DNA of 64,000 nt from Pelosinus fermentans JBW45 (GTDB taxonomy: Bacteria > Bacillota > Negativicutes > DSM-13327): positions 2,448,501 through 2,512,500 of the forward strand of contig NZ_CP010978.1 of the NCBI RefSeq assembly GCF_000271665.2. Direction: 5' to 3'. Shown here in pieces: positions 9,704 to 17,915 of this stretch (positions within the stretch are counted from its first letter, which is position 1; every line of letters starts with the position of its first letter). The position numbers and the translations under genes were made by a program. The notes under the pieces are model-generated. The model was not told the DNA's origin. It searched no databases and saw nothing but the letters and a program-made list of their open reading frames with translations.

Positions 9704-9835
9704 TCAGGTAGGAGGATGGTAGGGATGATTAGTACTTTTCGATCCAAAATTATTATTAGTTTTTTTATTGTTGTGTCCTTTAGCCTTCTTCAAACTAAAA
9801 GCATCGTTAGCCTTATTTACTTTTTTCTGCCCCAC
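9704..9835 (-). CDS. small Lys/Asn-rich basic protein
   Basis: 43 residues from a GTG start: KKVNKANDAFSLKKAKGH then NNKKTNNNFGSK and a His/Pro tail. A strong GAGGTGAT RBS lies 5 bases before the GTG, and a canonical terminator directly follows the stop, so this is very likely a real transcription unit despite its size. Composition recalls small spore-core or nucleic-acid-binding proteins, but I recognise no family. It has no counterpart in the other cassettes. Confidence 0.55.
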   Translation of the reverse strand: MGQKKVNKANDAFSLKKAKGHNNKKTNNNFGSKSTNHPYHPPT

Positions 9836-9910
9836 AAGTATCACCTCTAAATTATTATTTATAGATGTGCTAAATTAAAATCAAGAAGGATGATATATAT
9901 TATCTAACGT

Positions 9911-10149
9911 CAAAATAACATATATCATCCTAGCTCATATAGACTAGATGTTAAGATTATATAAGGTTTACTGTGAAACTTCTGGAAAGGCTGAGGATGA
10001 GCGGAGGTATCGCATTTTATAGGTAGTTTATCTCGATGGCGAAAAAATATCGAGCATATGTGAGCGTGAAGGAATTGATGAAAGCACTTACTATCGTGAC
10101 GTGCGAAAAGCTAAGTGCTTTAATATTCGGCATTGACGGCATTTCCTAG
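9911..10149 (+). pseudogene. ArpU/RinA-like phage regulator, C-terminal fragment (cassette A)
   Basis: About 95% identical by eye to bases 30690-30940. It encodes the second half, including the sigma-region-4-like DNA-binding part (SICEREGIDESTYYRDV). A TAG at about 10019 and the missing N-terminus make it non-functional. Confidence 0.7.
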
Positions 10150-10297
10150 ATGAGAAAAACATGACAGTGACATGCGAGTTTTATCGAACCTCTTACAAGT
10201 GTAGGTGGGTTTTTATATTAATGTTATTATAATTTTGGCTCAATATTGCTGCTTTTTACATATTGTATAGTAAATATGTAAAAAAGGAGAATTCAGT

Positions 10298-11122
10298 GTG
10301 GATATATTTTGTTGTGAAGTAAAACCTTATGAGTGCTTGAATATGAAGCGCGTTCAATTCTGGCTTAGAATTATGAAAGAACATTCTTTATTTATGAAAC
10401 TTGGTTTTGCCTGCTCCGATGTTGAACTTATACGACAAGCGGAAGAATTTTATAATGTTTTTGAAGGTTTTGAAAAACAATCATGTAAGATAAAGCGTGA
10501 TGAAGAATTTATGAATTTTGTCTGTAGGATTATGGTTGCAGTTAAAAATATCTTTTCTTTTAAACGTCATGTATTGCATCTAATTATTGAGTGTGAAATT
10601 GGAGGCTACAATTATCCCTTATTAATAGATCATATTTCACGCGAAGCTATGTATTTTTTGAAGCTTCTACAAAAAATACAAGACGGTGAAATGGATAGCC
10701 CAGTTGATTCTATTGTTAGTGACAATGTTTTTTGGCTTAGACATATGGCTGATCATGCAAGGTTTATTGCTGGTTTACTTGATCCATCCGAACGAGGTTT
10801 GGTTGAGCAGGCTAATGCCTTTGCGGTTCAATTTGAACAGTTGCAGCTTCAGGCTCGCGATCTAGATAGTATGTTATGGCAATTCCGTCCCAATAATGAT
10901 CTTATTAGATTTGAGATGGATGCAACTAAAGCAACGATTCAAATTCGCGATTTTAAAAAAGCAGCTCGAGATTTAATTTCATCTTGTAAAATAGTCTCCT
11001 TGATCCCTCCATTATTAGCTGATCATGTTTTGCGTGAAGCTGAATATTTTTTAGAAGTTCTTGAACAAATAAAAGATGAAATTCATAATATTGATGAACC
11101 AATAATTATGTGTGATTATTAG
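10298..11122 (+). CDS. DUF2935-family protein, two-domain
   Basis: 274 residues from a GTG start with AAAGGAGA about 10 bases upstream. Two copies of the DUF2935 helical-bundle domain are visible. The first (residues 18-135) has QFWLRIMKEHSLFMKLGF and a DHISREAMYFLKLLQKI helix. The second (145-265) has FWLRHMADHARFIAGLLDPS and DHVLREAEYFLEVLEQI. The repeated WLRxMxxHxxF and HxxREAxYFL motifs place His and Glu as in ferritin-like metal sites. The family is common in spore-forming Firmicutes; its function is not established. It sits inside cassette A but has no copy in the others. Confidence 0.85.
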   Translation: MDIFCCEVKPYECLNMKRVQFWLRIMKEHSLFMKLGFACSDVELIRQAEEFYNVFEGFEKQSCKIKRDEEFMNFVCRIMVAVKNIFSFKRHVLHLIIECEIGGYNYPLLIDHISREAMYFLKLLQKIQDGEMDSPVDSIVSDNVFWLRHMADHARFIAGLLDPSERGLVEQANAFAVQFEQLQLQARDLDSMLWQFRPNNDLIRFEMDATKATIQIRDFKKAARDLISSCKIVSLIPPLLADHVLREAEYFLEVLEQIKDEIHNIDEPIIMCDY

Positions 11123-11175
11123 TGTATAATAGAGATTTTAGAGCGTCCTATGGGCCGCTTTAATAATAAAAAAAT

Positions 11176-11203
11176 AAACCACGTCTTGGTGGAAACGTGG
11201 TTT
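11176..11203 (-). terminator. terminator of the 39-residue gene (cassette A)
   Basis: AAACCACGT and ACGTGGTTT pair; on the minus strand a T-rich run (TTATTTTTTTATT) follows. The same hairpin recurs at 21.67 and 38.61 kb in the same position relative to the 39-residue gene. Confidence 0.65.
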
Positions 11204-11240
11204 ACAAGAGGAAACGGTTTGGCGGATTAGTTTAGAAAAA

Positions 11241-11360
11241 TTAACAACCAGAGGAACAATCGTTATTATCGAAGCAGAAAAACAACAAGATAATAATTAT
11301 AATAATAATGCAGCCGGAACCGCCGAAGCCATTGCGACCGCCTCCAAAACCTAAACCCAT
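11241..11360 (-). CDS. 39-residue Gly-rich/poly-Ile membrane peptide (cassette A)
   Basis: Reads MGLGFGGGRNGFGGSGC, then an unbroken run of isoleucines and leucines forming one membrane span, then FFCFDNNDCSSGC. RBS AAAGGAGG lies 9 bases before the ATG, and a terminator follows. Architecture (Gly-rich head, single short span) recalls the YjcZ-type small sporulation peptides, but identity is not proven. It runs opposite to all neighbouring phage genes. Intact copies at 21729 and 38661 differ by only a few bases. Confidence 0.7.
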   Translation of the reverse strand: MGLGFGGGRNGFGGSGCIIIIIIILLFFCFDNNDCSSGC

Positions 11361-11513
11361 AAGTATTCCTCCTTTATCGTCAATTAATATATTGTATGAT
11401 AGCTAAACAGAAGAGGTGAGTATCATGTAAAGATAAACGGTCGTCGGATGAAATATAGATTGGTAGCTGTTGCTAATTTTACGTAGGAATTACCTTTGGA
11501 ATACCTTTATAAT

Positions 11514-11625
11514 TCGCGTCACAGTTCACTTAATACAGGCTATATGTAAAGATAGGACTGTTTTGAGGCGTAATTCTAAGAAGTCAAATAAAAATTAGCA
11601 TTAAGCAGGCCACAAGTATACATTG
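11514..11625 (+). pseudogene. fragment of the Cys-rich 61-residue protein (cassette A)
   Basis: Bases match the second half of the gene at 39035-39220 (AATACAGGCTATATGTAAAG, then GACTGTTTTGAGGCGT). The 5-prime half with the CYTDCAYNQ motif is missing. Confidence 0.55.
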
Positions 11626-11697
11626 CAAACCCCTTGACTTTAAAGGCGTAGTAAGTGATTAATGTAACAACGCTAAACGAAAAGGGGGATAATGCAG

Positions 11698-11835
11698 ATG
11701 GATAGAAGAGTTAAAGATTTAATGGGATATATGATGTATGACATCTTCGATAGTATAAATAATGCTGATATTATAACTAAAGACGGTGGATTTATTGTGA
11801 AGCTTCCCGATGGTAGTGAATATCTTTTAGGTTAG
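11698..11835 (+). CDS. 45-residue conserved phage protein (cassette A)
   Basis: MDRRVKDLMGYMMYDIFDSI, then NNADIITKDGGFIVKLPDGS and a short tail. RBS AAAGGGGG lies about 9 bases upstream. Paralogues are at 22302 and 39266. No domain is recognised; the C-terminal half looks like a small beta hairpin (GGFIVKLPDGSEY). The last codons abut the IS1182-family element at 11836, so the original C-terminus may be altered by the insertion. Confidence 0.6.
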   Translation: MDRRVKDLMGYMMYDIFDSINNADIITKDGGFIVKLPDGSEYLLG

Positions 11836-13700
11836 GGCGTGTCGCAAAACGTTTTTTGAAAAAACGCAATGCGACACGCCTTTTTTGAGCAAAAAGGAAG
11901 GAAAAACAGTAGGAAGAATGAAAAAAAGGAGACAAGAGCCAGTTTATGGACACAACAAAATAGAGGAAGCCTCTTCCCCTAAGAAAAACTCGATATGAAT
12001 TGGTCAGGATGCTTTTGGAATATGCAAGTAGGTCCCACACCGGTCGCTTTGGATTTTGTTATGGAGCTTGTTTACGTTATACCCCATGCATAGTAATAGA
12101 AACTCGGTTTGCACCTTTACGCGGCCCCTCATCAGAAATCGCCGAAATCCCATGTCCTGTTTGAGCACCCCGAAAGCTCCCTCCACCTGAATGGAGCGGT
12201 TCATCCGAAGCATAACACCCTCCTCACCCTTGATACGTGCCTGCATTTCTTCACGTTGACGCAAAAAGGTTTTGGATACATACAGGTTCTTGCTTCGTTC
12301 TTCGAGGGGAGTCTTGCTCGCTCCCTTGATGCATTGGGCCTTATGCGGACAGCCGGCACAATCTGGACAGGTGTATACGGTTGTCACGATGGGATATCCG
12401 GCCTTAGATCGGGTCTTTTTTTCATAAGCTGCCTGGATCGGGCGCCCCATGTGACATAGGTAGCTATCGGTCTTTGCATTGTAGTGCATGTTCTCTCGCT
12501 TGCCGATGTCTGCCCTATATTTCTTCGTCTTGGCCTTCTCATAATTCGCGGGCTTTATAAATGCGATTTGGTTGTTTTGCTCGCACCATGTGTAATTTTC
12601 CTCACTCTCAAAGCCCGCATCCGCTACGGGTTTTGTATACCCCAGTCCCTTGAGCGTCTCCAACATCGGGATCAACATTTGGCTGTCGCTTCGGTCCTGA
12701 CCGATCATTGTGGATACTATATATTCCGCGTCCACCGCCAGTATCGCGTTGTAGCCCGGTTTAAGCTGACCATTTTTCATATGATCTTCTTTCATCCGCA
12801 TGAAGGTGGCGTCTCTGTCCGTCTTGGAAAAGCTGTTGCGTTCTCCAAAGCTATGATTATAGTCATTATACTTTTTCTGCCGAGCAAGGTATTGGTCTAC
12901 CGTTTGAAGCGCCCGCTGCAGCGAAGTCTTACGCTGTCCTTTGCCGTGAACAAAAACAATACGGCGTTCAGCTTGCAGTGCTTTTAGCCGTTTGCGCAGC
13001 TTTTTTAGGTCTTTGGGCTTTATCACCTGGCCGACATAAAAGCGAATCCCAAACTCCGCTGCTAGCGCCGGCAACTCTTCTTTCATCTTCTTCTGCATCT
13101 TCTCTTCATTTTTTTGCGTCGATTTCTTCCAGACAAAGCTGTATCGGTTCGCATTGGCCTCCAATTTGGTTCCGTCTATGAAAACGCTTGACAGCGACAG
13201 TTCTCCCGCATCGGTCAACAGTTGCACAAGCTGGGCAAACAGATCGTCCACGACCTCTGCCAGCCGTTCGCTGCGAAACCGTGCGATCGTCGCGTGATCT
13301 GGTGCTTTTCTCCGGCCTAGCAGATACATGAAGTTGACGTCCCGCCGGCATGCCTGCTCGAGCTTGCGGCTCGAATAGATGCCGTTCATGTATCCATATA
13401 CAAGTATCTTGAACAGACATTTCGGTGACATCTCGATTCTCCCCATTCGGGAGTACGCAGCGTACAATTTGCTGTAATTCATCCTTTCTAGCACCGCGTT
13501 GAGCAACCGCACCGAATCATCTGCCGGAATCATTTCGCCAATGTCCATCGGTATTACTAGTTGATATACATTTGAGTCTACTGTATAATCTAGTTGTAAT
13601 TTCTTAGATTTCACAAACTTGATTTTACAACAAAAGACGGCTTCCAGCTACTGCTGGTTGCCGTCTTTTGTTTTTTAGGGTTGTCTTAGCGCGACAGCCC
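11836..13700 (-). mobile_element. IS1182-family insertion sequence
   Basis: A single long transposase flanked by related ends: GGGCGTGTCGCA from 11836 and, inverted, GGGGCTGTCGCG up to about 13700. The interior is clearly richer in GC than the surrounding DNA, suggesting recent arrival from elsewhere. A hairpin (GGGCGTGTCGC with GCGACACGCCC, 11836-11881) ends the element downstream of the gene, and another (AAAAGACGGC with GCCGTCTTTT, 13633-13670) lies in its leader. Confidence 0.85.
12004..13614 (-). CDS. IS1182-family transposase
   Basis: 536 residues, full length. The N-terminal IS1182 block is visible (IPADDSVRLLNAVLERM, then GRRKAPDHATIARFRSERL), with SLSSVFIDGTKLEANANRYS carrying the first catalytic Asp, PVADAGFESEENYTWC the second, and SIQVEGAFGVLKQDMGFRRF the Glu. 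A Cys-rich insert (CPDCAGCPHKAQC, about 440) precedes the last motif, as usual for the family. No frame damage is seen, so it is probably active. Confidence 0.92.
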   Translation of the reverse strand: MKSKKLQLDYTVDSNVYQLVIPMDIGEMIPADDSVRLLNAVLERMNYSKLYAAYSRMGRIEMSPKCLFKILVYGYMNGIYSSRKLEQACRRDVNFMYLLGRRKAPDHATIARFRSERLAEVVDDLFAQLVQLLTDAGELSLSSVFIDGTKLEANANRYSFVWKKSTQKNEEKMQKKMKEELPALAAEFGIRFYVGQVIKPKDLKKLRKRLKALQAERRIVFVHGKGQRKTSLQRALQTVDQYLARQKKYNDYNHSFGERNSFSKTDRDATFMRMKEDHMKNGQLKPGYNAILAVDAEYIVSTMIGQDRSDSQMLIPMLETLKGLGYTKPVADAGFESEENYTWCEQNNQIAFIKPANYEKAKTKKYRADIGKRENMHYNAKTDSYLCHMGRPIQAAYEKKTRSKAGYPIVTTVYTCPDCAGCPHKAQCIKGASKTPLEERSKNLYVSKTFLRQREEMQARIKGEEGVMLRMNRSIQVEGAFGVLKQDMGFRRFLMRGRVKVQTEFLLLCMGYNVNKLHNKIQSDRCGTYLHIPKAS

Positions 13701-13821
13701 CTTTACATATGTATTATGCGAGCAGCAAGCATAGGACAAAAACGTCCTGCAGAATAAGTTAGACCTTAGTAATCAAAACGCTGAGATGTCAACTTTATAA
13801 ATAAGGCTCAAACAGGCCAGG

Positions 13822-14010
13822 TGCAACCGATTAATCATTTTGAATGTTCTTGTGGTGCTGAGTATTTATTCGAGAGCCATACCAATTGCGTGAAGAAATG
13901 CACCAGCGAGCAGCCCTATCACCCCAAAATCGAGGGAATTAAACATGGCACCAGATTTAAGAAATATCAAGAATATTGGTCGTGATTATAAAGATCATGC
14001 AGGCTATTGG
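13822..14010 (+). pseudogene. phage zinc-ribbon protein, fragment (cassette B)
   Basis: Encodes NHFECSCGAEYLFE, corresponding to the zinc-ribbon start IECSCGAEYFAN of the intact copy at 35166. It then jumps by deletion into the C-terminal region (MAPDLRNIKNIGRDYKDH, 13945-13998). The CRECQ half of the ribbon is lost. Confidence 0.65.
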
Positions 14011-14020
14011 TGTAATGAGA

Positions 14021-14220
14021 ATGGCTATGCAACGTACAGAAGCAGAATATACAGTATTTAGTAGCCTGATAGGGCGGATGGTCAAGGAGTCCCTCATGCT
14101 TCTAGTGAGAGGATTGTCACTGGAGCGCTAGACGTCGTCAGAGATGGCAACAGTACTAGTGGAGTGGCATTGCAAGGGCGGGTTGAAGCAAAGAGCCGTA
14201 GAGGAAGAGGGGACTTTGAA
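14021..14220 (+). pseudogene. small phage protein, frameshifted (cassette B)
   Basis: MAMQRTEAEYTVFSSLIGRM, then in another frame GVPHASSERIVTGALDVVRD and GNSTSGVALQGRVEAKSRRG. The paralogue at 35794 breaks at the same point, so either the frameshift is ancestral or it is a recoding site. The function is unknown. Confidence 0.45.
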
Positions 14221-14421
14221 ATGAAACAGTTTATTCTTGCGTTGGTCATAGTTACAATGCAATATACAGTAAACTCTGGTGACACGCTGCAGTCTATTGT
14301 TGAGCAGTACTGCCAAGGTGATGATCCTTGGCAGGTGGCTGAATTTCGTGAGGGGATCCGGAAGCTGAATTACGATGTGATTGGTGAGGGCGAAGTTTGG
14401 ACGGGGGTGGGAGTAAATTAA
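14221..14421 (+). CDS. small membrane-anchored LysM-domain protein (cassette B)
   Basis: 66 residues. A short hydrophobic N-terminus (MKQFILALVIVTM) runs straight into a LysM fold, QYTVNSGDTLQSIVEQYC then a WQVAEF-EGI-KLNYDV segment, which binds N-acetylglucosamine-containing glycans such as peptidoglycan. The YTVxxGDTL signature and terminal GEVW are canonical. GAGGGGACTT serves as RBS. Truncated copies lie at 28131 and 36013. It is probably a phage accessory or lysis-related product; the exact role is not known. Confidence 0.7.
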   Translation: MKQFILALVIVTMQYTVNSGDTLQSIVEQYCQGDDPWQVAEFREGIRKLNYDVIGEGEVWTGVGVN

Positions 14422-14442
14422 AATGGCTGCTCTAAAAAGAAC

Positions 14443-14842
14443 AGCCAAACATTCTTGGGCGACTAAGTATCGGGGATTGATAGCAATTCATGCAGGAAAG
14501 CAATGGCCGGATATCGTCAAAGACCAAAATAGGCAACAGCCAGAGTCAATCCATAAAGCGTTATGCTGGAAAGGTGGATTTAGTAAGTTTGCTGACTTGC
14601 CTTTAGGCTCTGTGATTGCAGTTGCAGACTTAATCGACTGCATAAAAGTCTCTGGACGAGTTTCACTAAAAATAATTGGTGAAAGACATAATATGCTGTT
14701 CTAGAAAATGGCATGAAGATTGAGGGGCATGAGTTTGACTTTGGCGATTTTACATATGGTCTTTATGCCTAGATGCTCGCTAACATTCGACAGATTGATC
14801 CAGTGCCAGCTAGGGGGAAACAACGAATTTGGGATTGGTAAT
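14443..14842 (+). pseudogene. ASCH-domain protein, decayed (cassette B)
   Basis: HSWATKYRGLIAIHAGKQWP and SVIAVADLIDCIKVSGRVSL follow the ASCH pattern. The start (MKAITILQPWASL) is missing and stops and frameshifts interrupt the C-terminal third, which is still readable as DRLIQC/PVPARGKQRIWDW in other frames. Confidence 0.65.
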
Positions 14843-14846
14843 AACC

Positions 14847-15236
14847 ATGAATTCTATAATAAAAATCAGTTCTGTTGATTTTGATGGAGTAATTAATAGC
14901 TATACGATGGCAAGGTGCAAATTCATTCCTGACCCACCAGTAGAAGGCATTAAGGAAGCTATAACAGAAGTTCGTAGCACTATCGGGCGGTTGTTGTTTC
15001 TTCACGATGCTATAAGCCAGGAGGAATTGAAGCAATAAAGGCATGGCTGAAAAAATATGAGATACAAGTCGACGATGTAACGGATGAAAAACCGCCAGCA
15101 GTGGTTAGTTTTGATGTTAGGGCAATTACGTTTGATGGTAATACTACTGGACTGCTAGATAAAAGCAAGGTGTTTAAGCCTTGGAATAAACAATACACTA
15201 ATAGGGCGGCATTGACCGCCCTATTAGTGTATTGAT
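14847..15236 (+). pseudogene. HAD-like phage phosphatase, frameshifted
   Basis: The first frame has ISSVDFDGVINSYT (HAD motif I, DxDG) and PDPPVEGIKEAITEV. After a shift near 14990 come VVVSSRCYKPGGIEAIKAWL, KKYEIQVDDVTDEKPPAVV and SFDVRAITFDGNTTGLL. This is the small HAD-superfamily protein common in phages and mobile elements. At least one frameshift separates motif I from the rest. Confidence 0.65.
15191..15234 (+). terminator. 19-bp perfect stem-loop
   Basis: CAATACACTAATAGGGCGG (15191-15209) pairs completely with 15216-15234 around CATTGA. It is much longer than needed for a terminator and overlaps the end of the HAD reading frame. There is no U-run on the plus strand. It could be a terminator or a structured phage element. 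Confidence 0.55.
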
Positions 15237-15275
15237 AACGTTGTGGGGGAAAGATAAGGAATTAATTAGTAAATT

Positions 15276-15330
15276 AGCGCAGAAGCGGCCGTAAATGCAA
15301 CAATGAGTTATCTGGCACAACAGAGTCAGA
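15276..15330 (+). pseudogene. ArpU/RinA-like regulator, deletion scar (cassette B)
   Basis: The N-terminal bases (GAAGCGGCCGTAAATGCAAC then AATGAGTTATCTGGCACAAC) join at CAGAAA directly to AACATGACAGTGACATGCGA, which in the intact copy lies just past the stop at 30935. A deletion of about 450 bases between short GAAA repeats explains this. Confidence 0.65.
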
Positions 15331-15581
15331 AAAACATGACAGTGACATGCGAGTTAAGATGGGATAAAATGATATTAGTAAAATTTATAAATAATTACCT
15401 GAGAAGGATTTGCAGATTAATTTTCTGCCGCCTTTTCTTTTTATTTAGAGAATTATATATCCTGTAAAACAAGAGCTTGTCGATATTTGCTATAAGTTAA
15501 TAATTTACTTTAACACTAAATTATGGTAAGTTAGGAGTGTAACCCTTATAAGATTATCTCTGAATTTATATTAGGAGGTGA

Positions 15582-15728
15582 GTGCATGGGGGAGTAGATT
15601 ATGATAGGATACAACAAATACTAACAACAATCGCGACCTTCTTGGGAATACTAACAATGAGCATTGACTTTTATTCGAAAATAAGAAGTAAAAGAAGATC
15701 TACTACAAGACGGAGAACCCATATTTAG
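15582..15728 (+). CDS. small membrane protein, possible phage holin-like
   Basis: 48 residues from a GTG: GVDYDRIQQILTTIATFLGI then LTMSIDFYSKIRSKRRSTTR. One membrane span (about 14-33) and a basic cytoplasmic tail give holin-like topology. AGGAGG stands close to the start (spacing 3). An overlapping ATG four bases on gives only three codons. No homologue is recognised. Confidence 0.45.
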   Translation: MHGGVDYDRIQQILTTIATFLGILTMSIDFYSKIRSKRRSTTRRRTHI

Positions 15729-15849
15729 ATACTAAAACCTTTGTGCTCTTTTTAGATAAAAAGACGTATGGTGAATCTGTATATGTCAATACTTAAAAAA
15801 CTAGACTATTATTAAATAACGTGCATATTATTATGTTGGAGGTGTAGCT

Positions 15850-16002
15850 ATGATCTTTTATTTAACCTTACTAAACTTAGTATTAATAGGGGTAAATACT
15901 CTAGTAACTACTTGGATCGTAAGTATGCCAAGTATTGTAGTTTCAATTATTATTATTACATTGGCTACTAAGAACTTATATAATAGGTACGTTAGTAATT
16001 AA
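15850..16002 (+). CDS. small two-span membrane protein
   Basis: 50 residues: MIFYLTLLNLVLIGVNTLVT, then IVSMPSIVVSIIIITLATK and a short basic tail. GGAGGTG lies 6 bases before the ATG. It could be a phage holin or host small membrane protein. A terminator follows about 130 bases downstream. Confidence 0.5.
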   Translation: MIFYLTLLNLVLIGVNTLVTTWIVSMPSIVVSIIIITLATKNLYNRYVSN

Positions 16003-16130
16003 TTATGAAGATATATGTGCGCAAACATTCTAAATAGAGAGCACTGTATAGGTATCTAACCTTTAAAAGTGTGCTAGTATTATAAAAAGAAGTTTATAAT
16101 TTTTTGAGGATCAATACTCTTTTTCTTATT

Positions 16131-16156
16131 AAGCATCCTTCGGGGTGCTTTTTATT
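16131..16156 (+). terminator. intrinsic terminator
   Basis: AAGCATCC and GGGTGCTT around TTCG, then TTTATT. Confidence 0.75.
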
Positions 16157-16295
16157 GTATCTACTACTCATCATATAAAGGATAATATAAAAGTCTATTT
16201 GAGTAAAAAATATAAATTTCAGTTCATTAAGCATACGGCATCACTGGACAAATTTGTCTAGTTGATGCCATTTTTTATCAGCCAGGAGGTTTTAC

Positions 16296-16430
16296 ATGAA
16301 ATGCTATACAGACTGCGCATATAACCAAGGTAATGAATGTACGCGCGATACATATCATACTAATTCTGCGCGTTGCAAGGATAGAACTCTCAAAAGTCCC
16401 AGGGGAAGTCCACAAGATAGCCTGTTATAA
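16296..16430 (+). CDS. Cys-rich small protein (cassette B variant)
   Basis: 44 residues: MKCYTDCAYNQGNECTRDTY then HTNSARCKDRTLK and a divergent tail. The CxxxCxxNxxxxCT arrangement is shared with the 61-residue protein at 39035 and suggests metal binding, similar in style to DUF1540. AGGAGG sits 6 bases before the ATG. The C-terminus differs from the other copies, so it may be a truncated paralogue. Confidence 0.55.
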   Translation: MKCYTDCAYNQGNECTRDTYHTNSARCKDRTLKSPRGSPQDSLL

Positions 16431-16483
16431 AATGAGCGCTTCGATGTCAACGATGCTATCCGAATTTGGAATGAGGTGGTGAT

Positions 16484-17060
16484 GTGGCTCAAAAGCATGA
16501 GATTACCCAACGAGATTATATCCTTGGTATGCCATATAAAGAGATTGCTGCAAAATACGCCGTGTCGGTCGAAACCGTAAAATCTTGGAGAAAAAGGCAT
16601 GGATGTTCCAGGGATAAAACAACTAAAAAAGGTGCCCCCATTGCACTTCTAAGACAGCAAAAAGGGTGCACCCCTAAAACTAAGGGTGAGCCGGAAGTTC
16701 CTGAAGAAGAATTATCAGATCAGGAACTTTTATTTTGCCACTATTATGTCGGCAGATGGAATGCAACACAGGCTGCCTTTAAAGCTGGATATGCCAGTAG
16801 AGGCAATAAAGCAAGCGCACGTTATAGGTAGTCGCCTACAAGCAAGGCCACGGGTGCAGGCGGAGTTAGACCGGCTTAAACAATTATTAACTCAAGAAGC
16901 ACGTATCACAGCTTAGCATGTTCTGCAGCTATATATAAATATAGCCTGTGCAGATATTGGTGATTACGTGGAATTTGGAATGTACGAACGTCCTATGTTT
17001 GATGCTGAAGGTGTGGTAAAAGTTGATGGAAATGATCTGATTGGGAAAGATACTTTACTT
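16484..17060 (+). pseudogene. phage terminase small subunit, frameshifted
   Basis: From a GTG: EITQRDYILGMPYKEIAAKY, an HTH (AVSVETVKSWRKRHGCSRDK), then ELSDQELLFCHYYVGRWNAT and QAAFKAGYASRGNKASA, the terminase small-subunit region. A frameshift near 16815 leads to VIGSRLQARPRVQAELDRLK, and a TAG at about 16915 interrupts the remainder (ADIGDYVEFGMYERPMFD). It normally recognises pac/cos DNA and partners with the large subunit that follows. Confidence 0.8.
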
Positions 17061-17229
17061 CTACGAATCCCATCACAAGGATCGTGACCAATTTTGCTGT
17101 ATTCATATCGATGCAGAGGAATGTGATCGAACCGATAAAGAAAAGATTGAGATGCTCAAGCATAAGTATGGCGCTGATAGCAATGCCGTTAAAGTACGGG
17201 TAAAAGGTTATTTCCCCGATAAGGACTAG
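17061..17229 (+). pseudogene. phage terminase large subunit, internal fragment
   Basis: FYESHHKDRDQFCCIHIDAE, then MLKHKYGADSNAVKVRVKGY and FPDKD-stop. This is the conserved segment of the TerL nuclease-linker region (YGxDSNxxxVRVxGxFP). The ATPase N-terminus and the nuclease end are gone; it is joined by deletion to the small-subunit remnant. Confidence 0.75.
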
Positions 17230-17424
17230 ATAATCCTGGCTTAGAATTATTCCAGTAACGTTCGGAGTACAAAATTAATAATATATAAACTTATTATTAT
17301 AAAAGGTGATCATTACTCATGGGGTGAGCTCATGGAAATTGTCACATAGTTGTCATAATTATCCTTTATAGTATAAATAATACAATACATATATTGGAAT
17401 ATTGAAAATACTAAGAGGTGACTT

Positions 17425-17541
17425 ATGGATAATAATAAAAAAAGAGAAAATGAATGGCACAATCATCCAGTTGTAATTTTTGCTGAAATACTAGTACTGT
17501 ATACTGCCATTAACTCAATTATTGCACTATTTAATTTGTAA
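17425..17541 (+). CDS. 38-residue single-span membrane protein
   Basis: MDNNKKRENEWHNHPVVIFA, then EILVLYTAINSIIALFNL. A hydrophilic head and one C-terminal membrane span. RBS AGAGGTGA is well placed and a terminator follows, so it is probably expressed. No family is recognised. Confidence 0.5.
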   Translation: MDNNKKRENEWHNHPVVIFAEILVLYTAINSIIALFNL

Positions 17542-17550
17542 TTACTTAAT

Positions 17551-17583
17551 ACCGTCTACCTTATTGGTTAGCGGTTTTTTGTT
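17551..17583 (+). terminator. intrinsic terminator
   Basis: ACCG-TCTACC and GGTTAG-CGGT form the stem, followed by TTTTTTG. It ends the 38-residue gene and faces the Spo0E remnant on the other strand. Confidence 0.7.
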
Positions 17584-17752
17584 TATTTACTACCTTTATC
17601 CCGCGACATTTTCTGATATTTCACTAATAAAATATCCAATGCATGGCTTACCCTAATAACCTCTGGATCAGTCAGTAACTTTCCCTGAGATGTATTGTGT
17701 AGCTCTGTGCGTAACTTTTCAATCTTTTTTTAAGTTCACTTAATTCAGACAC
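17583..17752 (-). pseudogene. Spo0E-family aspartyl-phosphate phosphatase, frameshifted
   Basis: From a GTG with AAGGAG about 8 bases upstream the frame reads SELSELKKRLKSYAQ and goes to a stop. Adding one A to the seven-A run near 17725 restores ELKKKIEKLRTELHN, SQGKLLTDPEVIRVSHALDI and LLVKYQKM, a clear Spo0E fold (S-x-x-L-D motif as SHALD). Spo0E proteins dephosphorylate Spo0A~P and delay sporulation. The damage is a single homopolymer slip, so it could be recent, phase-variable or a sequencing error. Confidence 0.7.
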
Positions 17753-17852
17753 GCCTTTTCTCCTTCGCATTTTATTTTAGTTTTCCGCAAAGGAATGAAG
17801 TTATGGGGCGTGTAATTATTGGATACGGTTTTCATTTACCAGCATTTACAAT

Positions 17853-17900
17853 TTGATTTTCGCCTACCAAAACCCTATAATTTAAACAAACATATGTTCG
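17853..17900 (+). promoter_or_regulatory. sigma-A promoter with LexA-like (SOS) box
   Basis: TTGATT (17853-17858), 17-base spacer, TATAAT (17876-17881), then CAAACATATGTTCG (17887-17900), 13 of 14 bases matching the Gram-positive LexA consensus CGAACATATGTTCG. The box overlaps the expected transcription start, as for repressed SOS genes. The same promoter and box recur at 57004-57051. Confidence 0.65.
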
Positions 17901-17915
17901 TTTAGGGGTGAGAAT

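Noticed and set aside
12109-13181. Several plus-strand frames of 67-167 codons
   Set aside because: All lie antisense to the intact IS1182 transposase, lack RBSs and have no recognisable domains.
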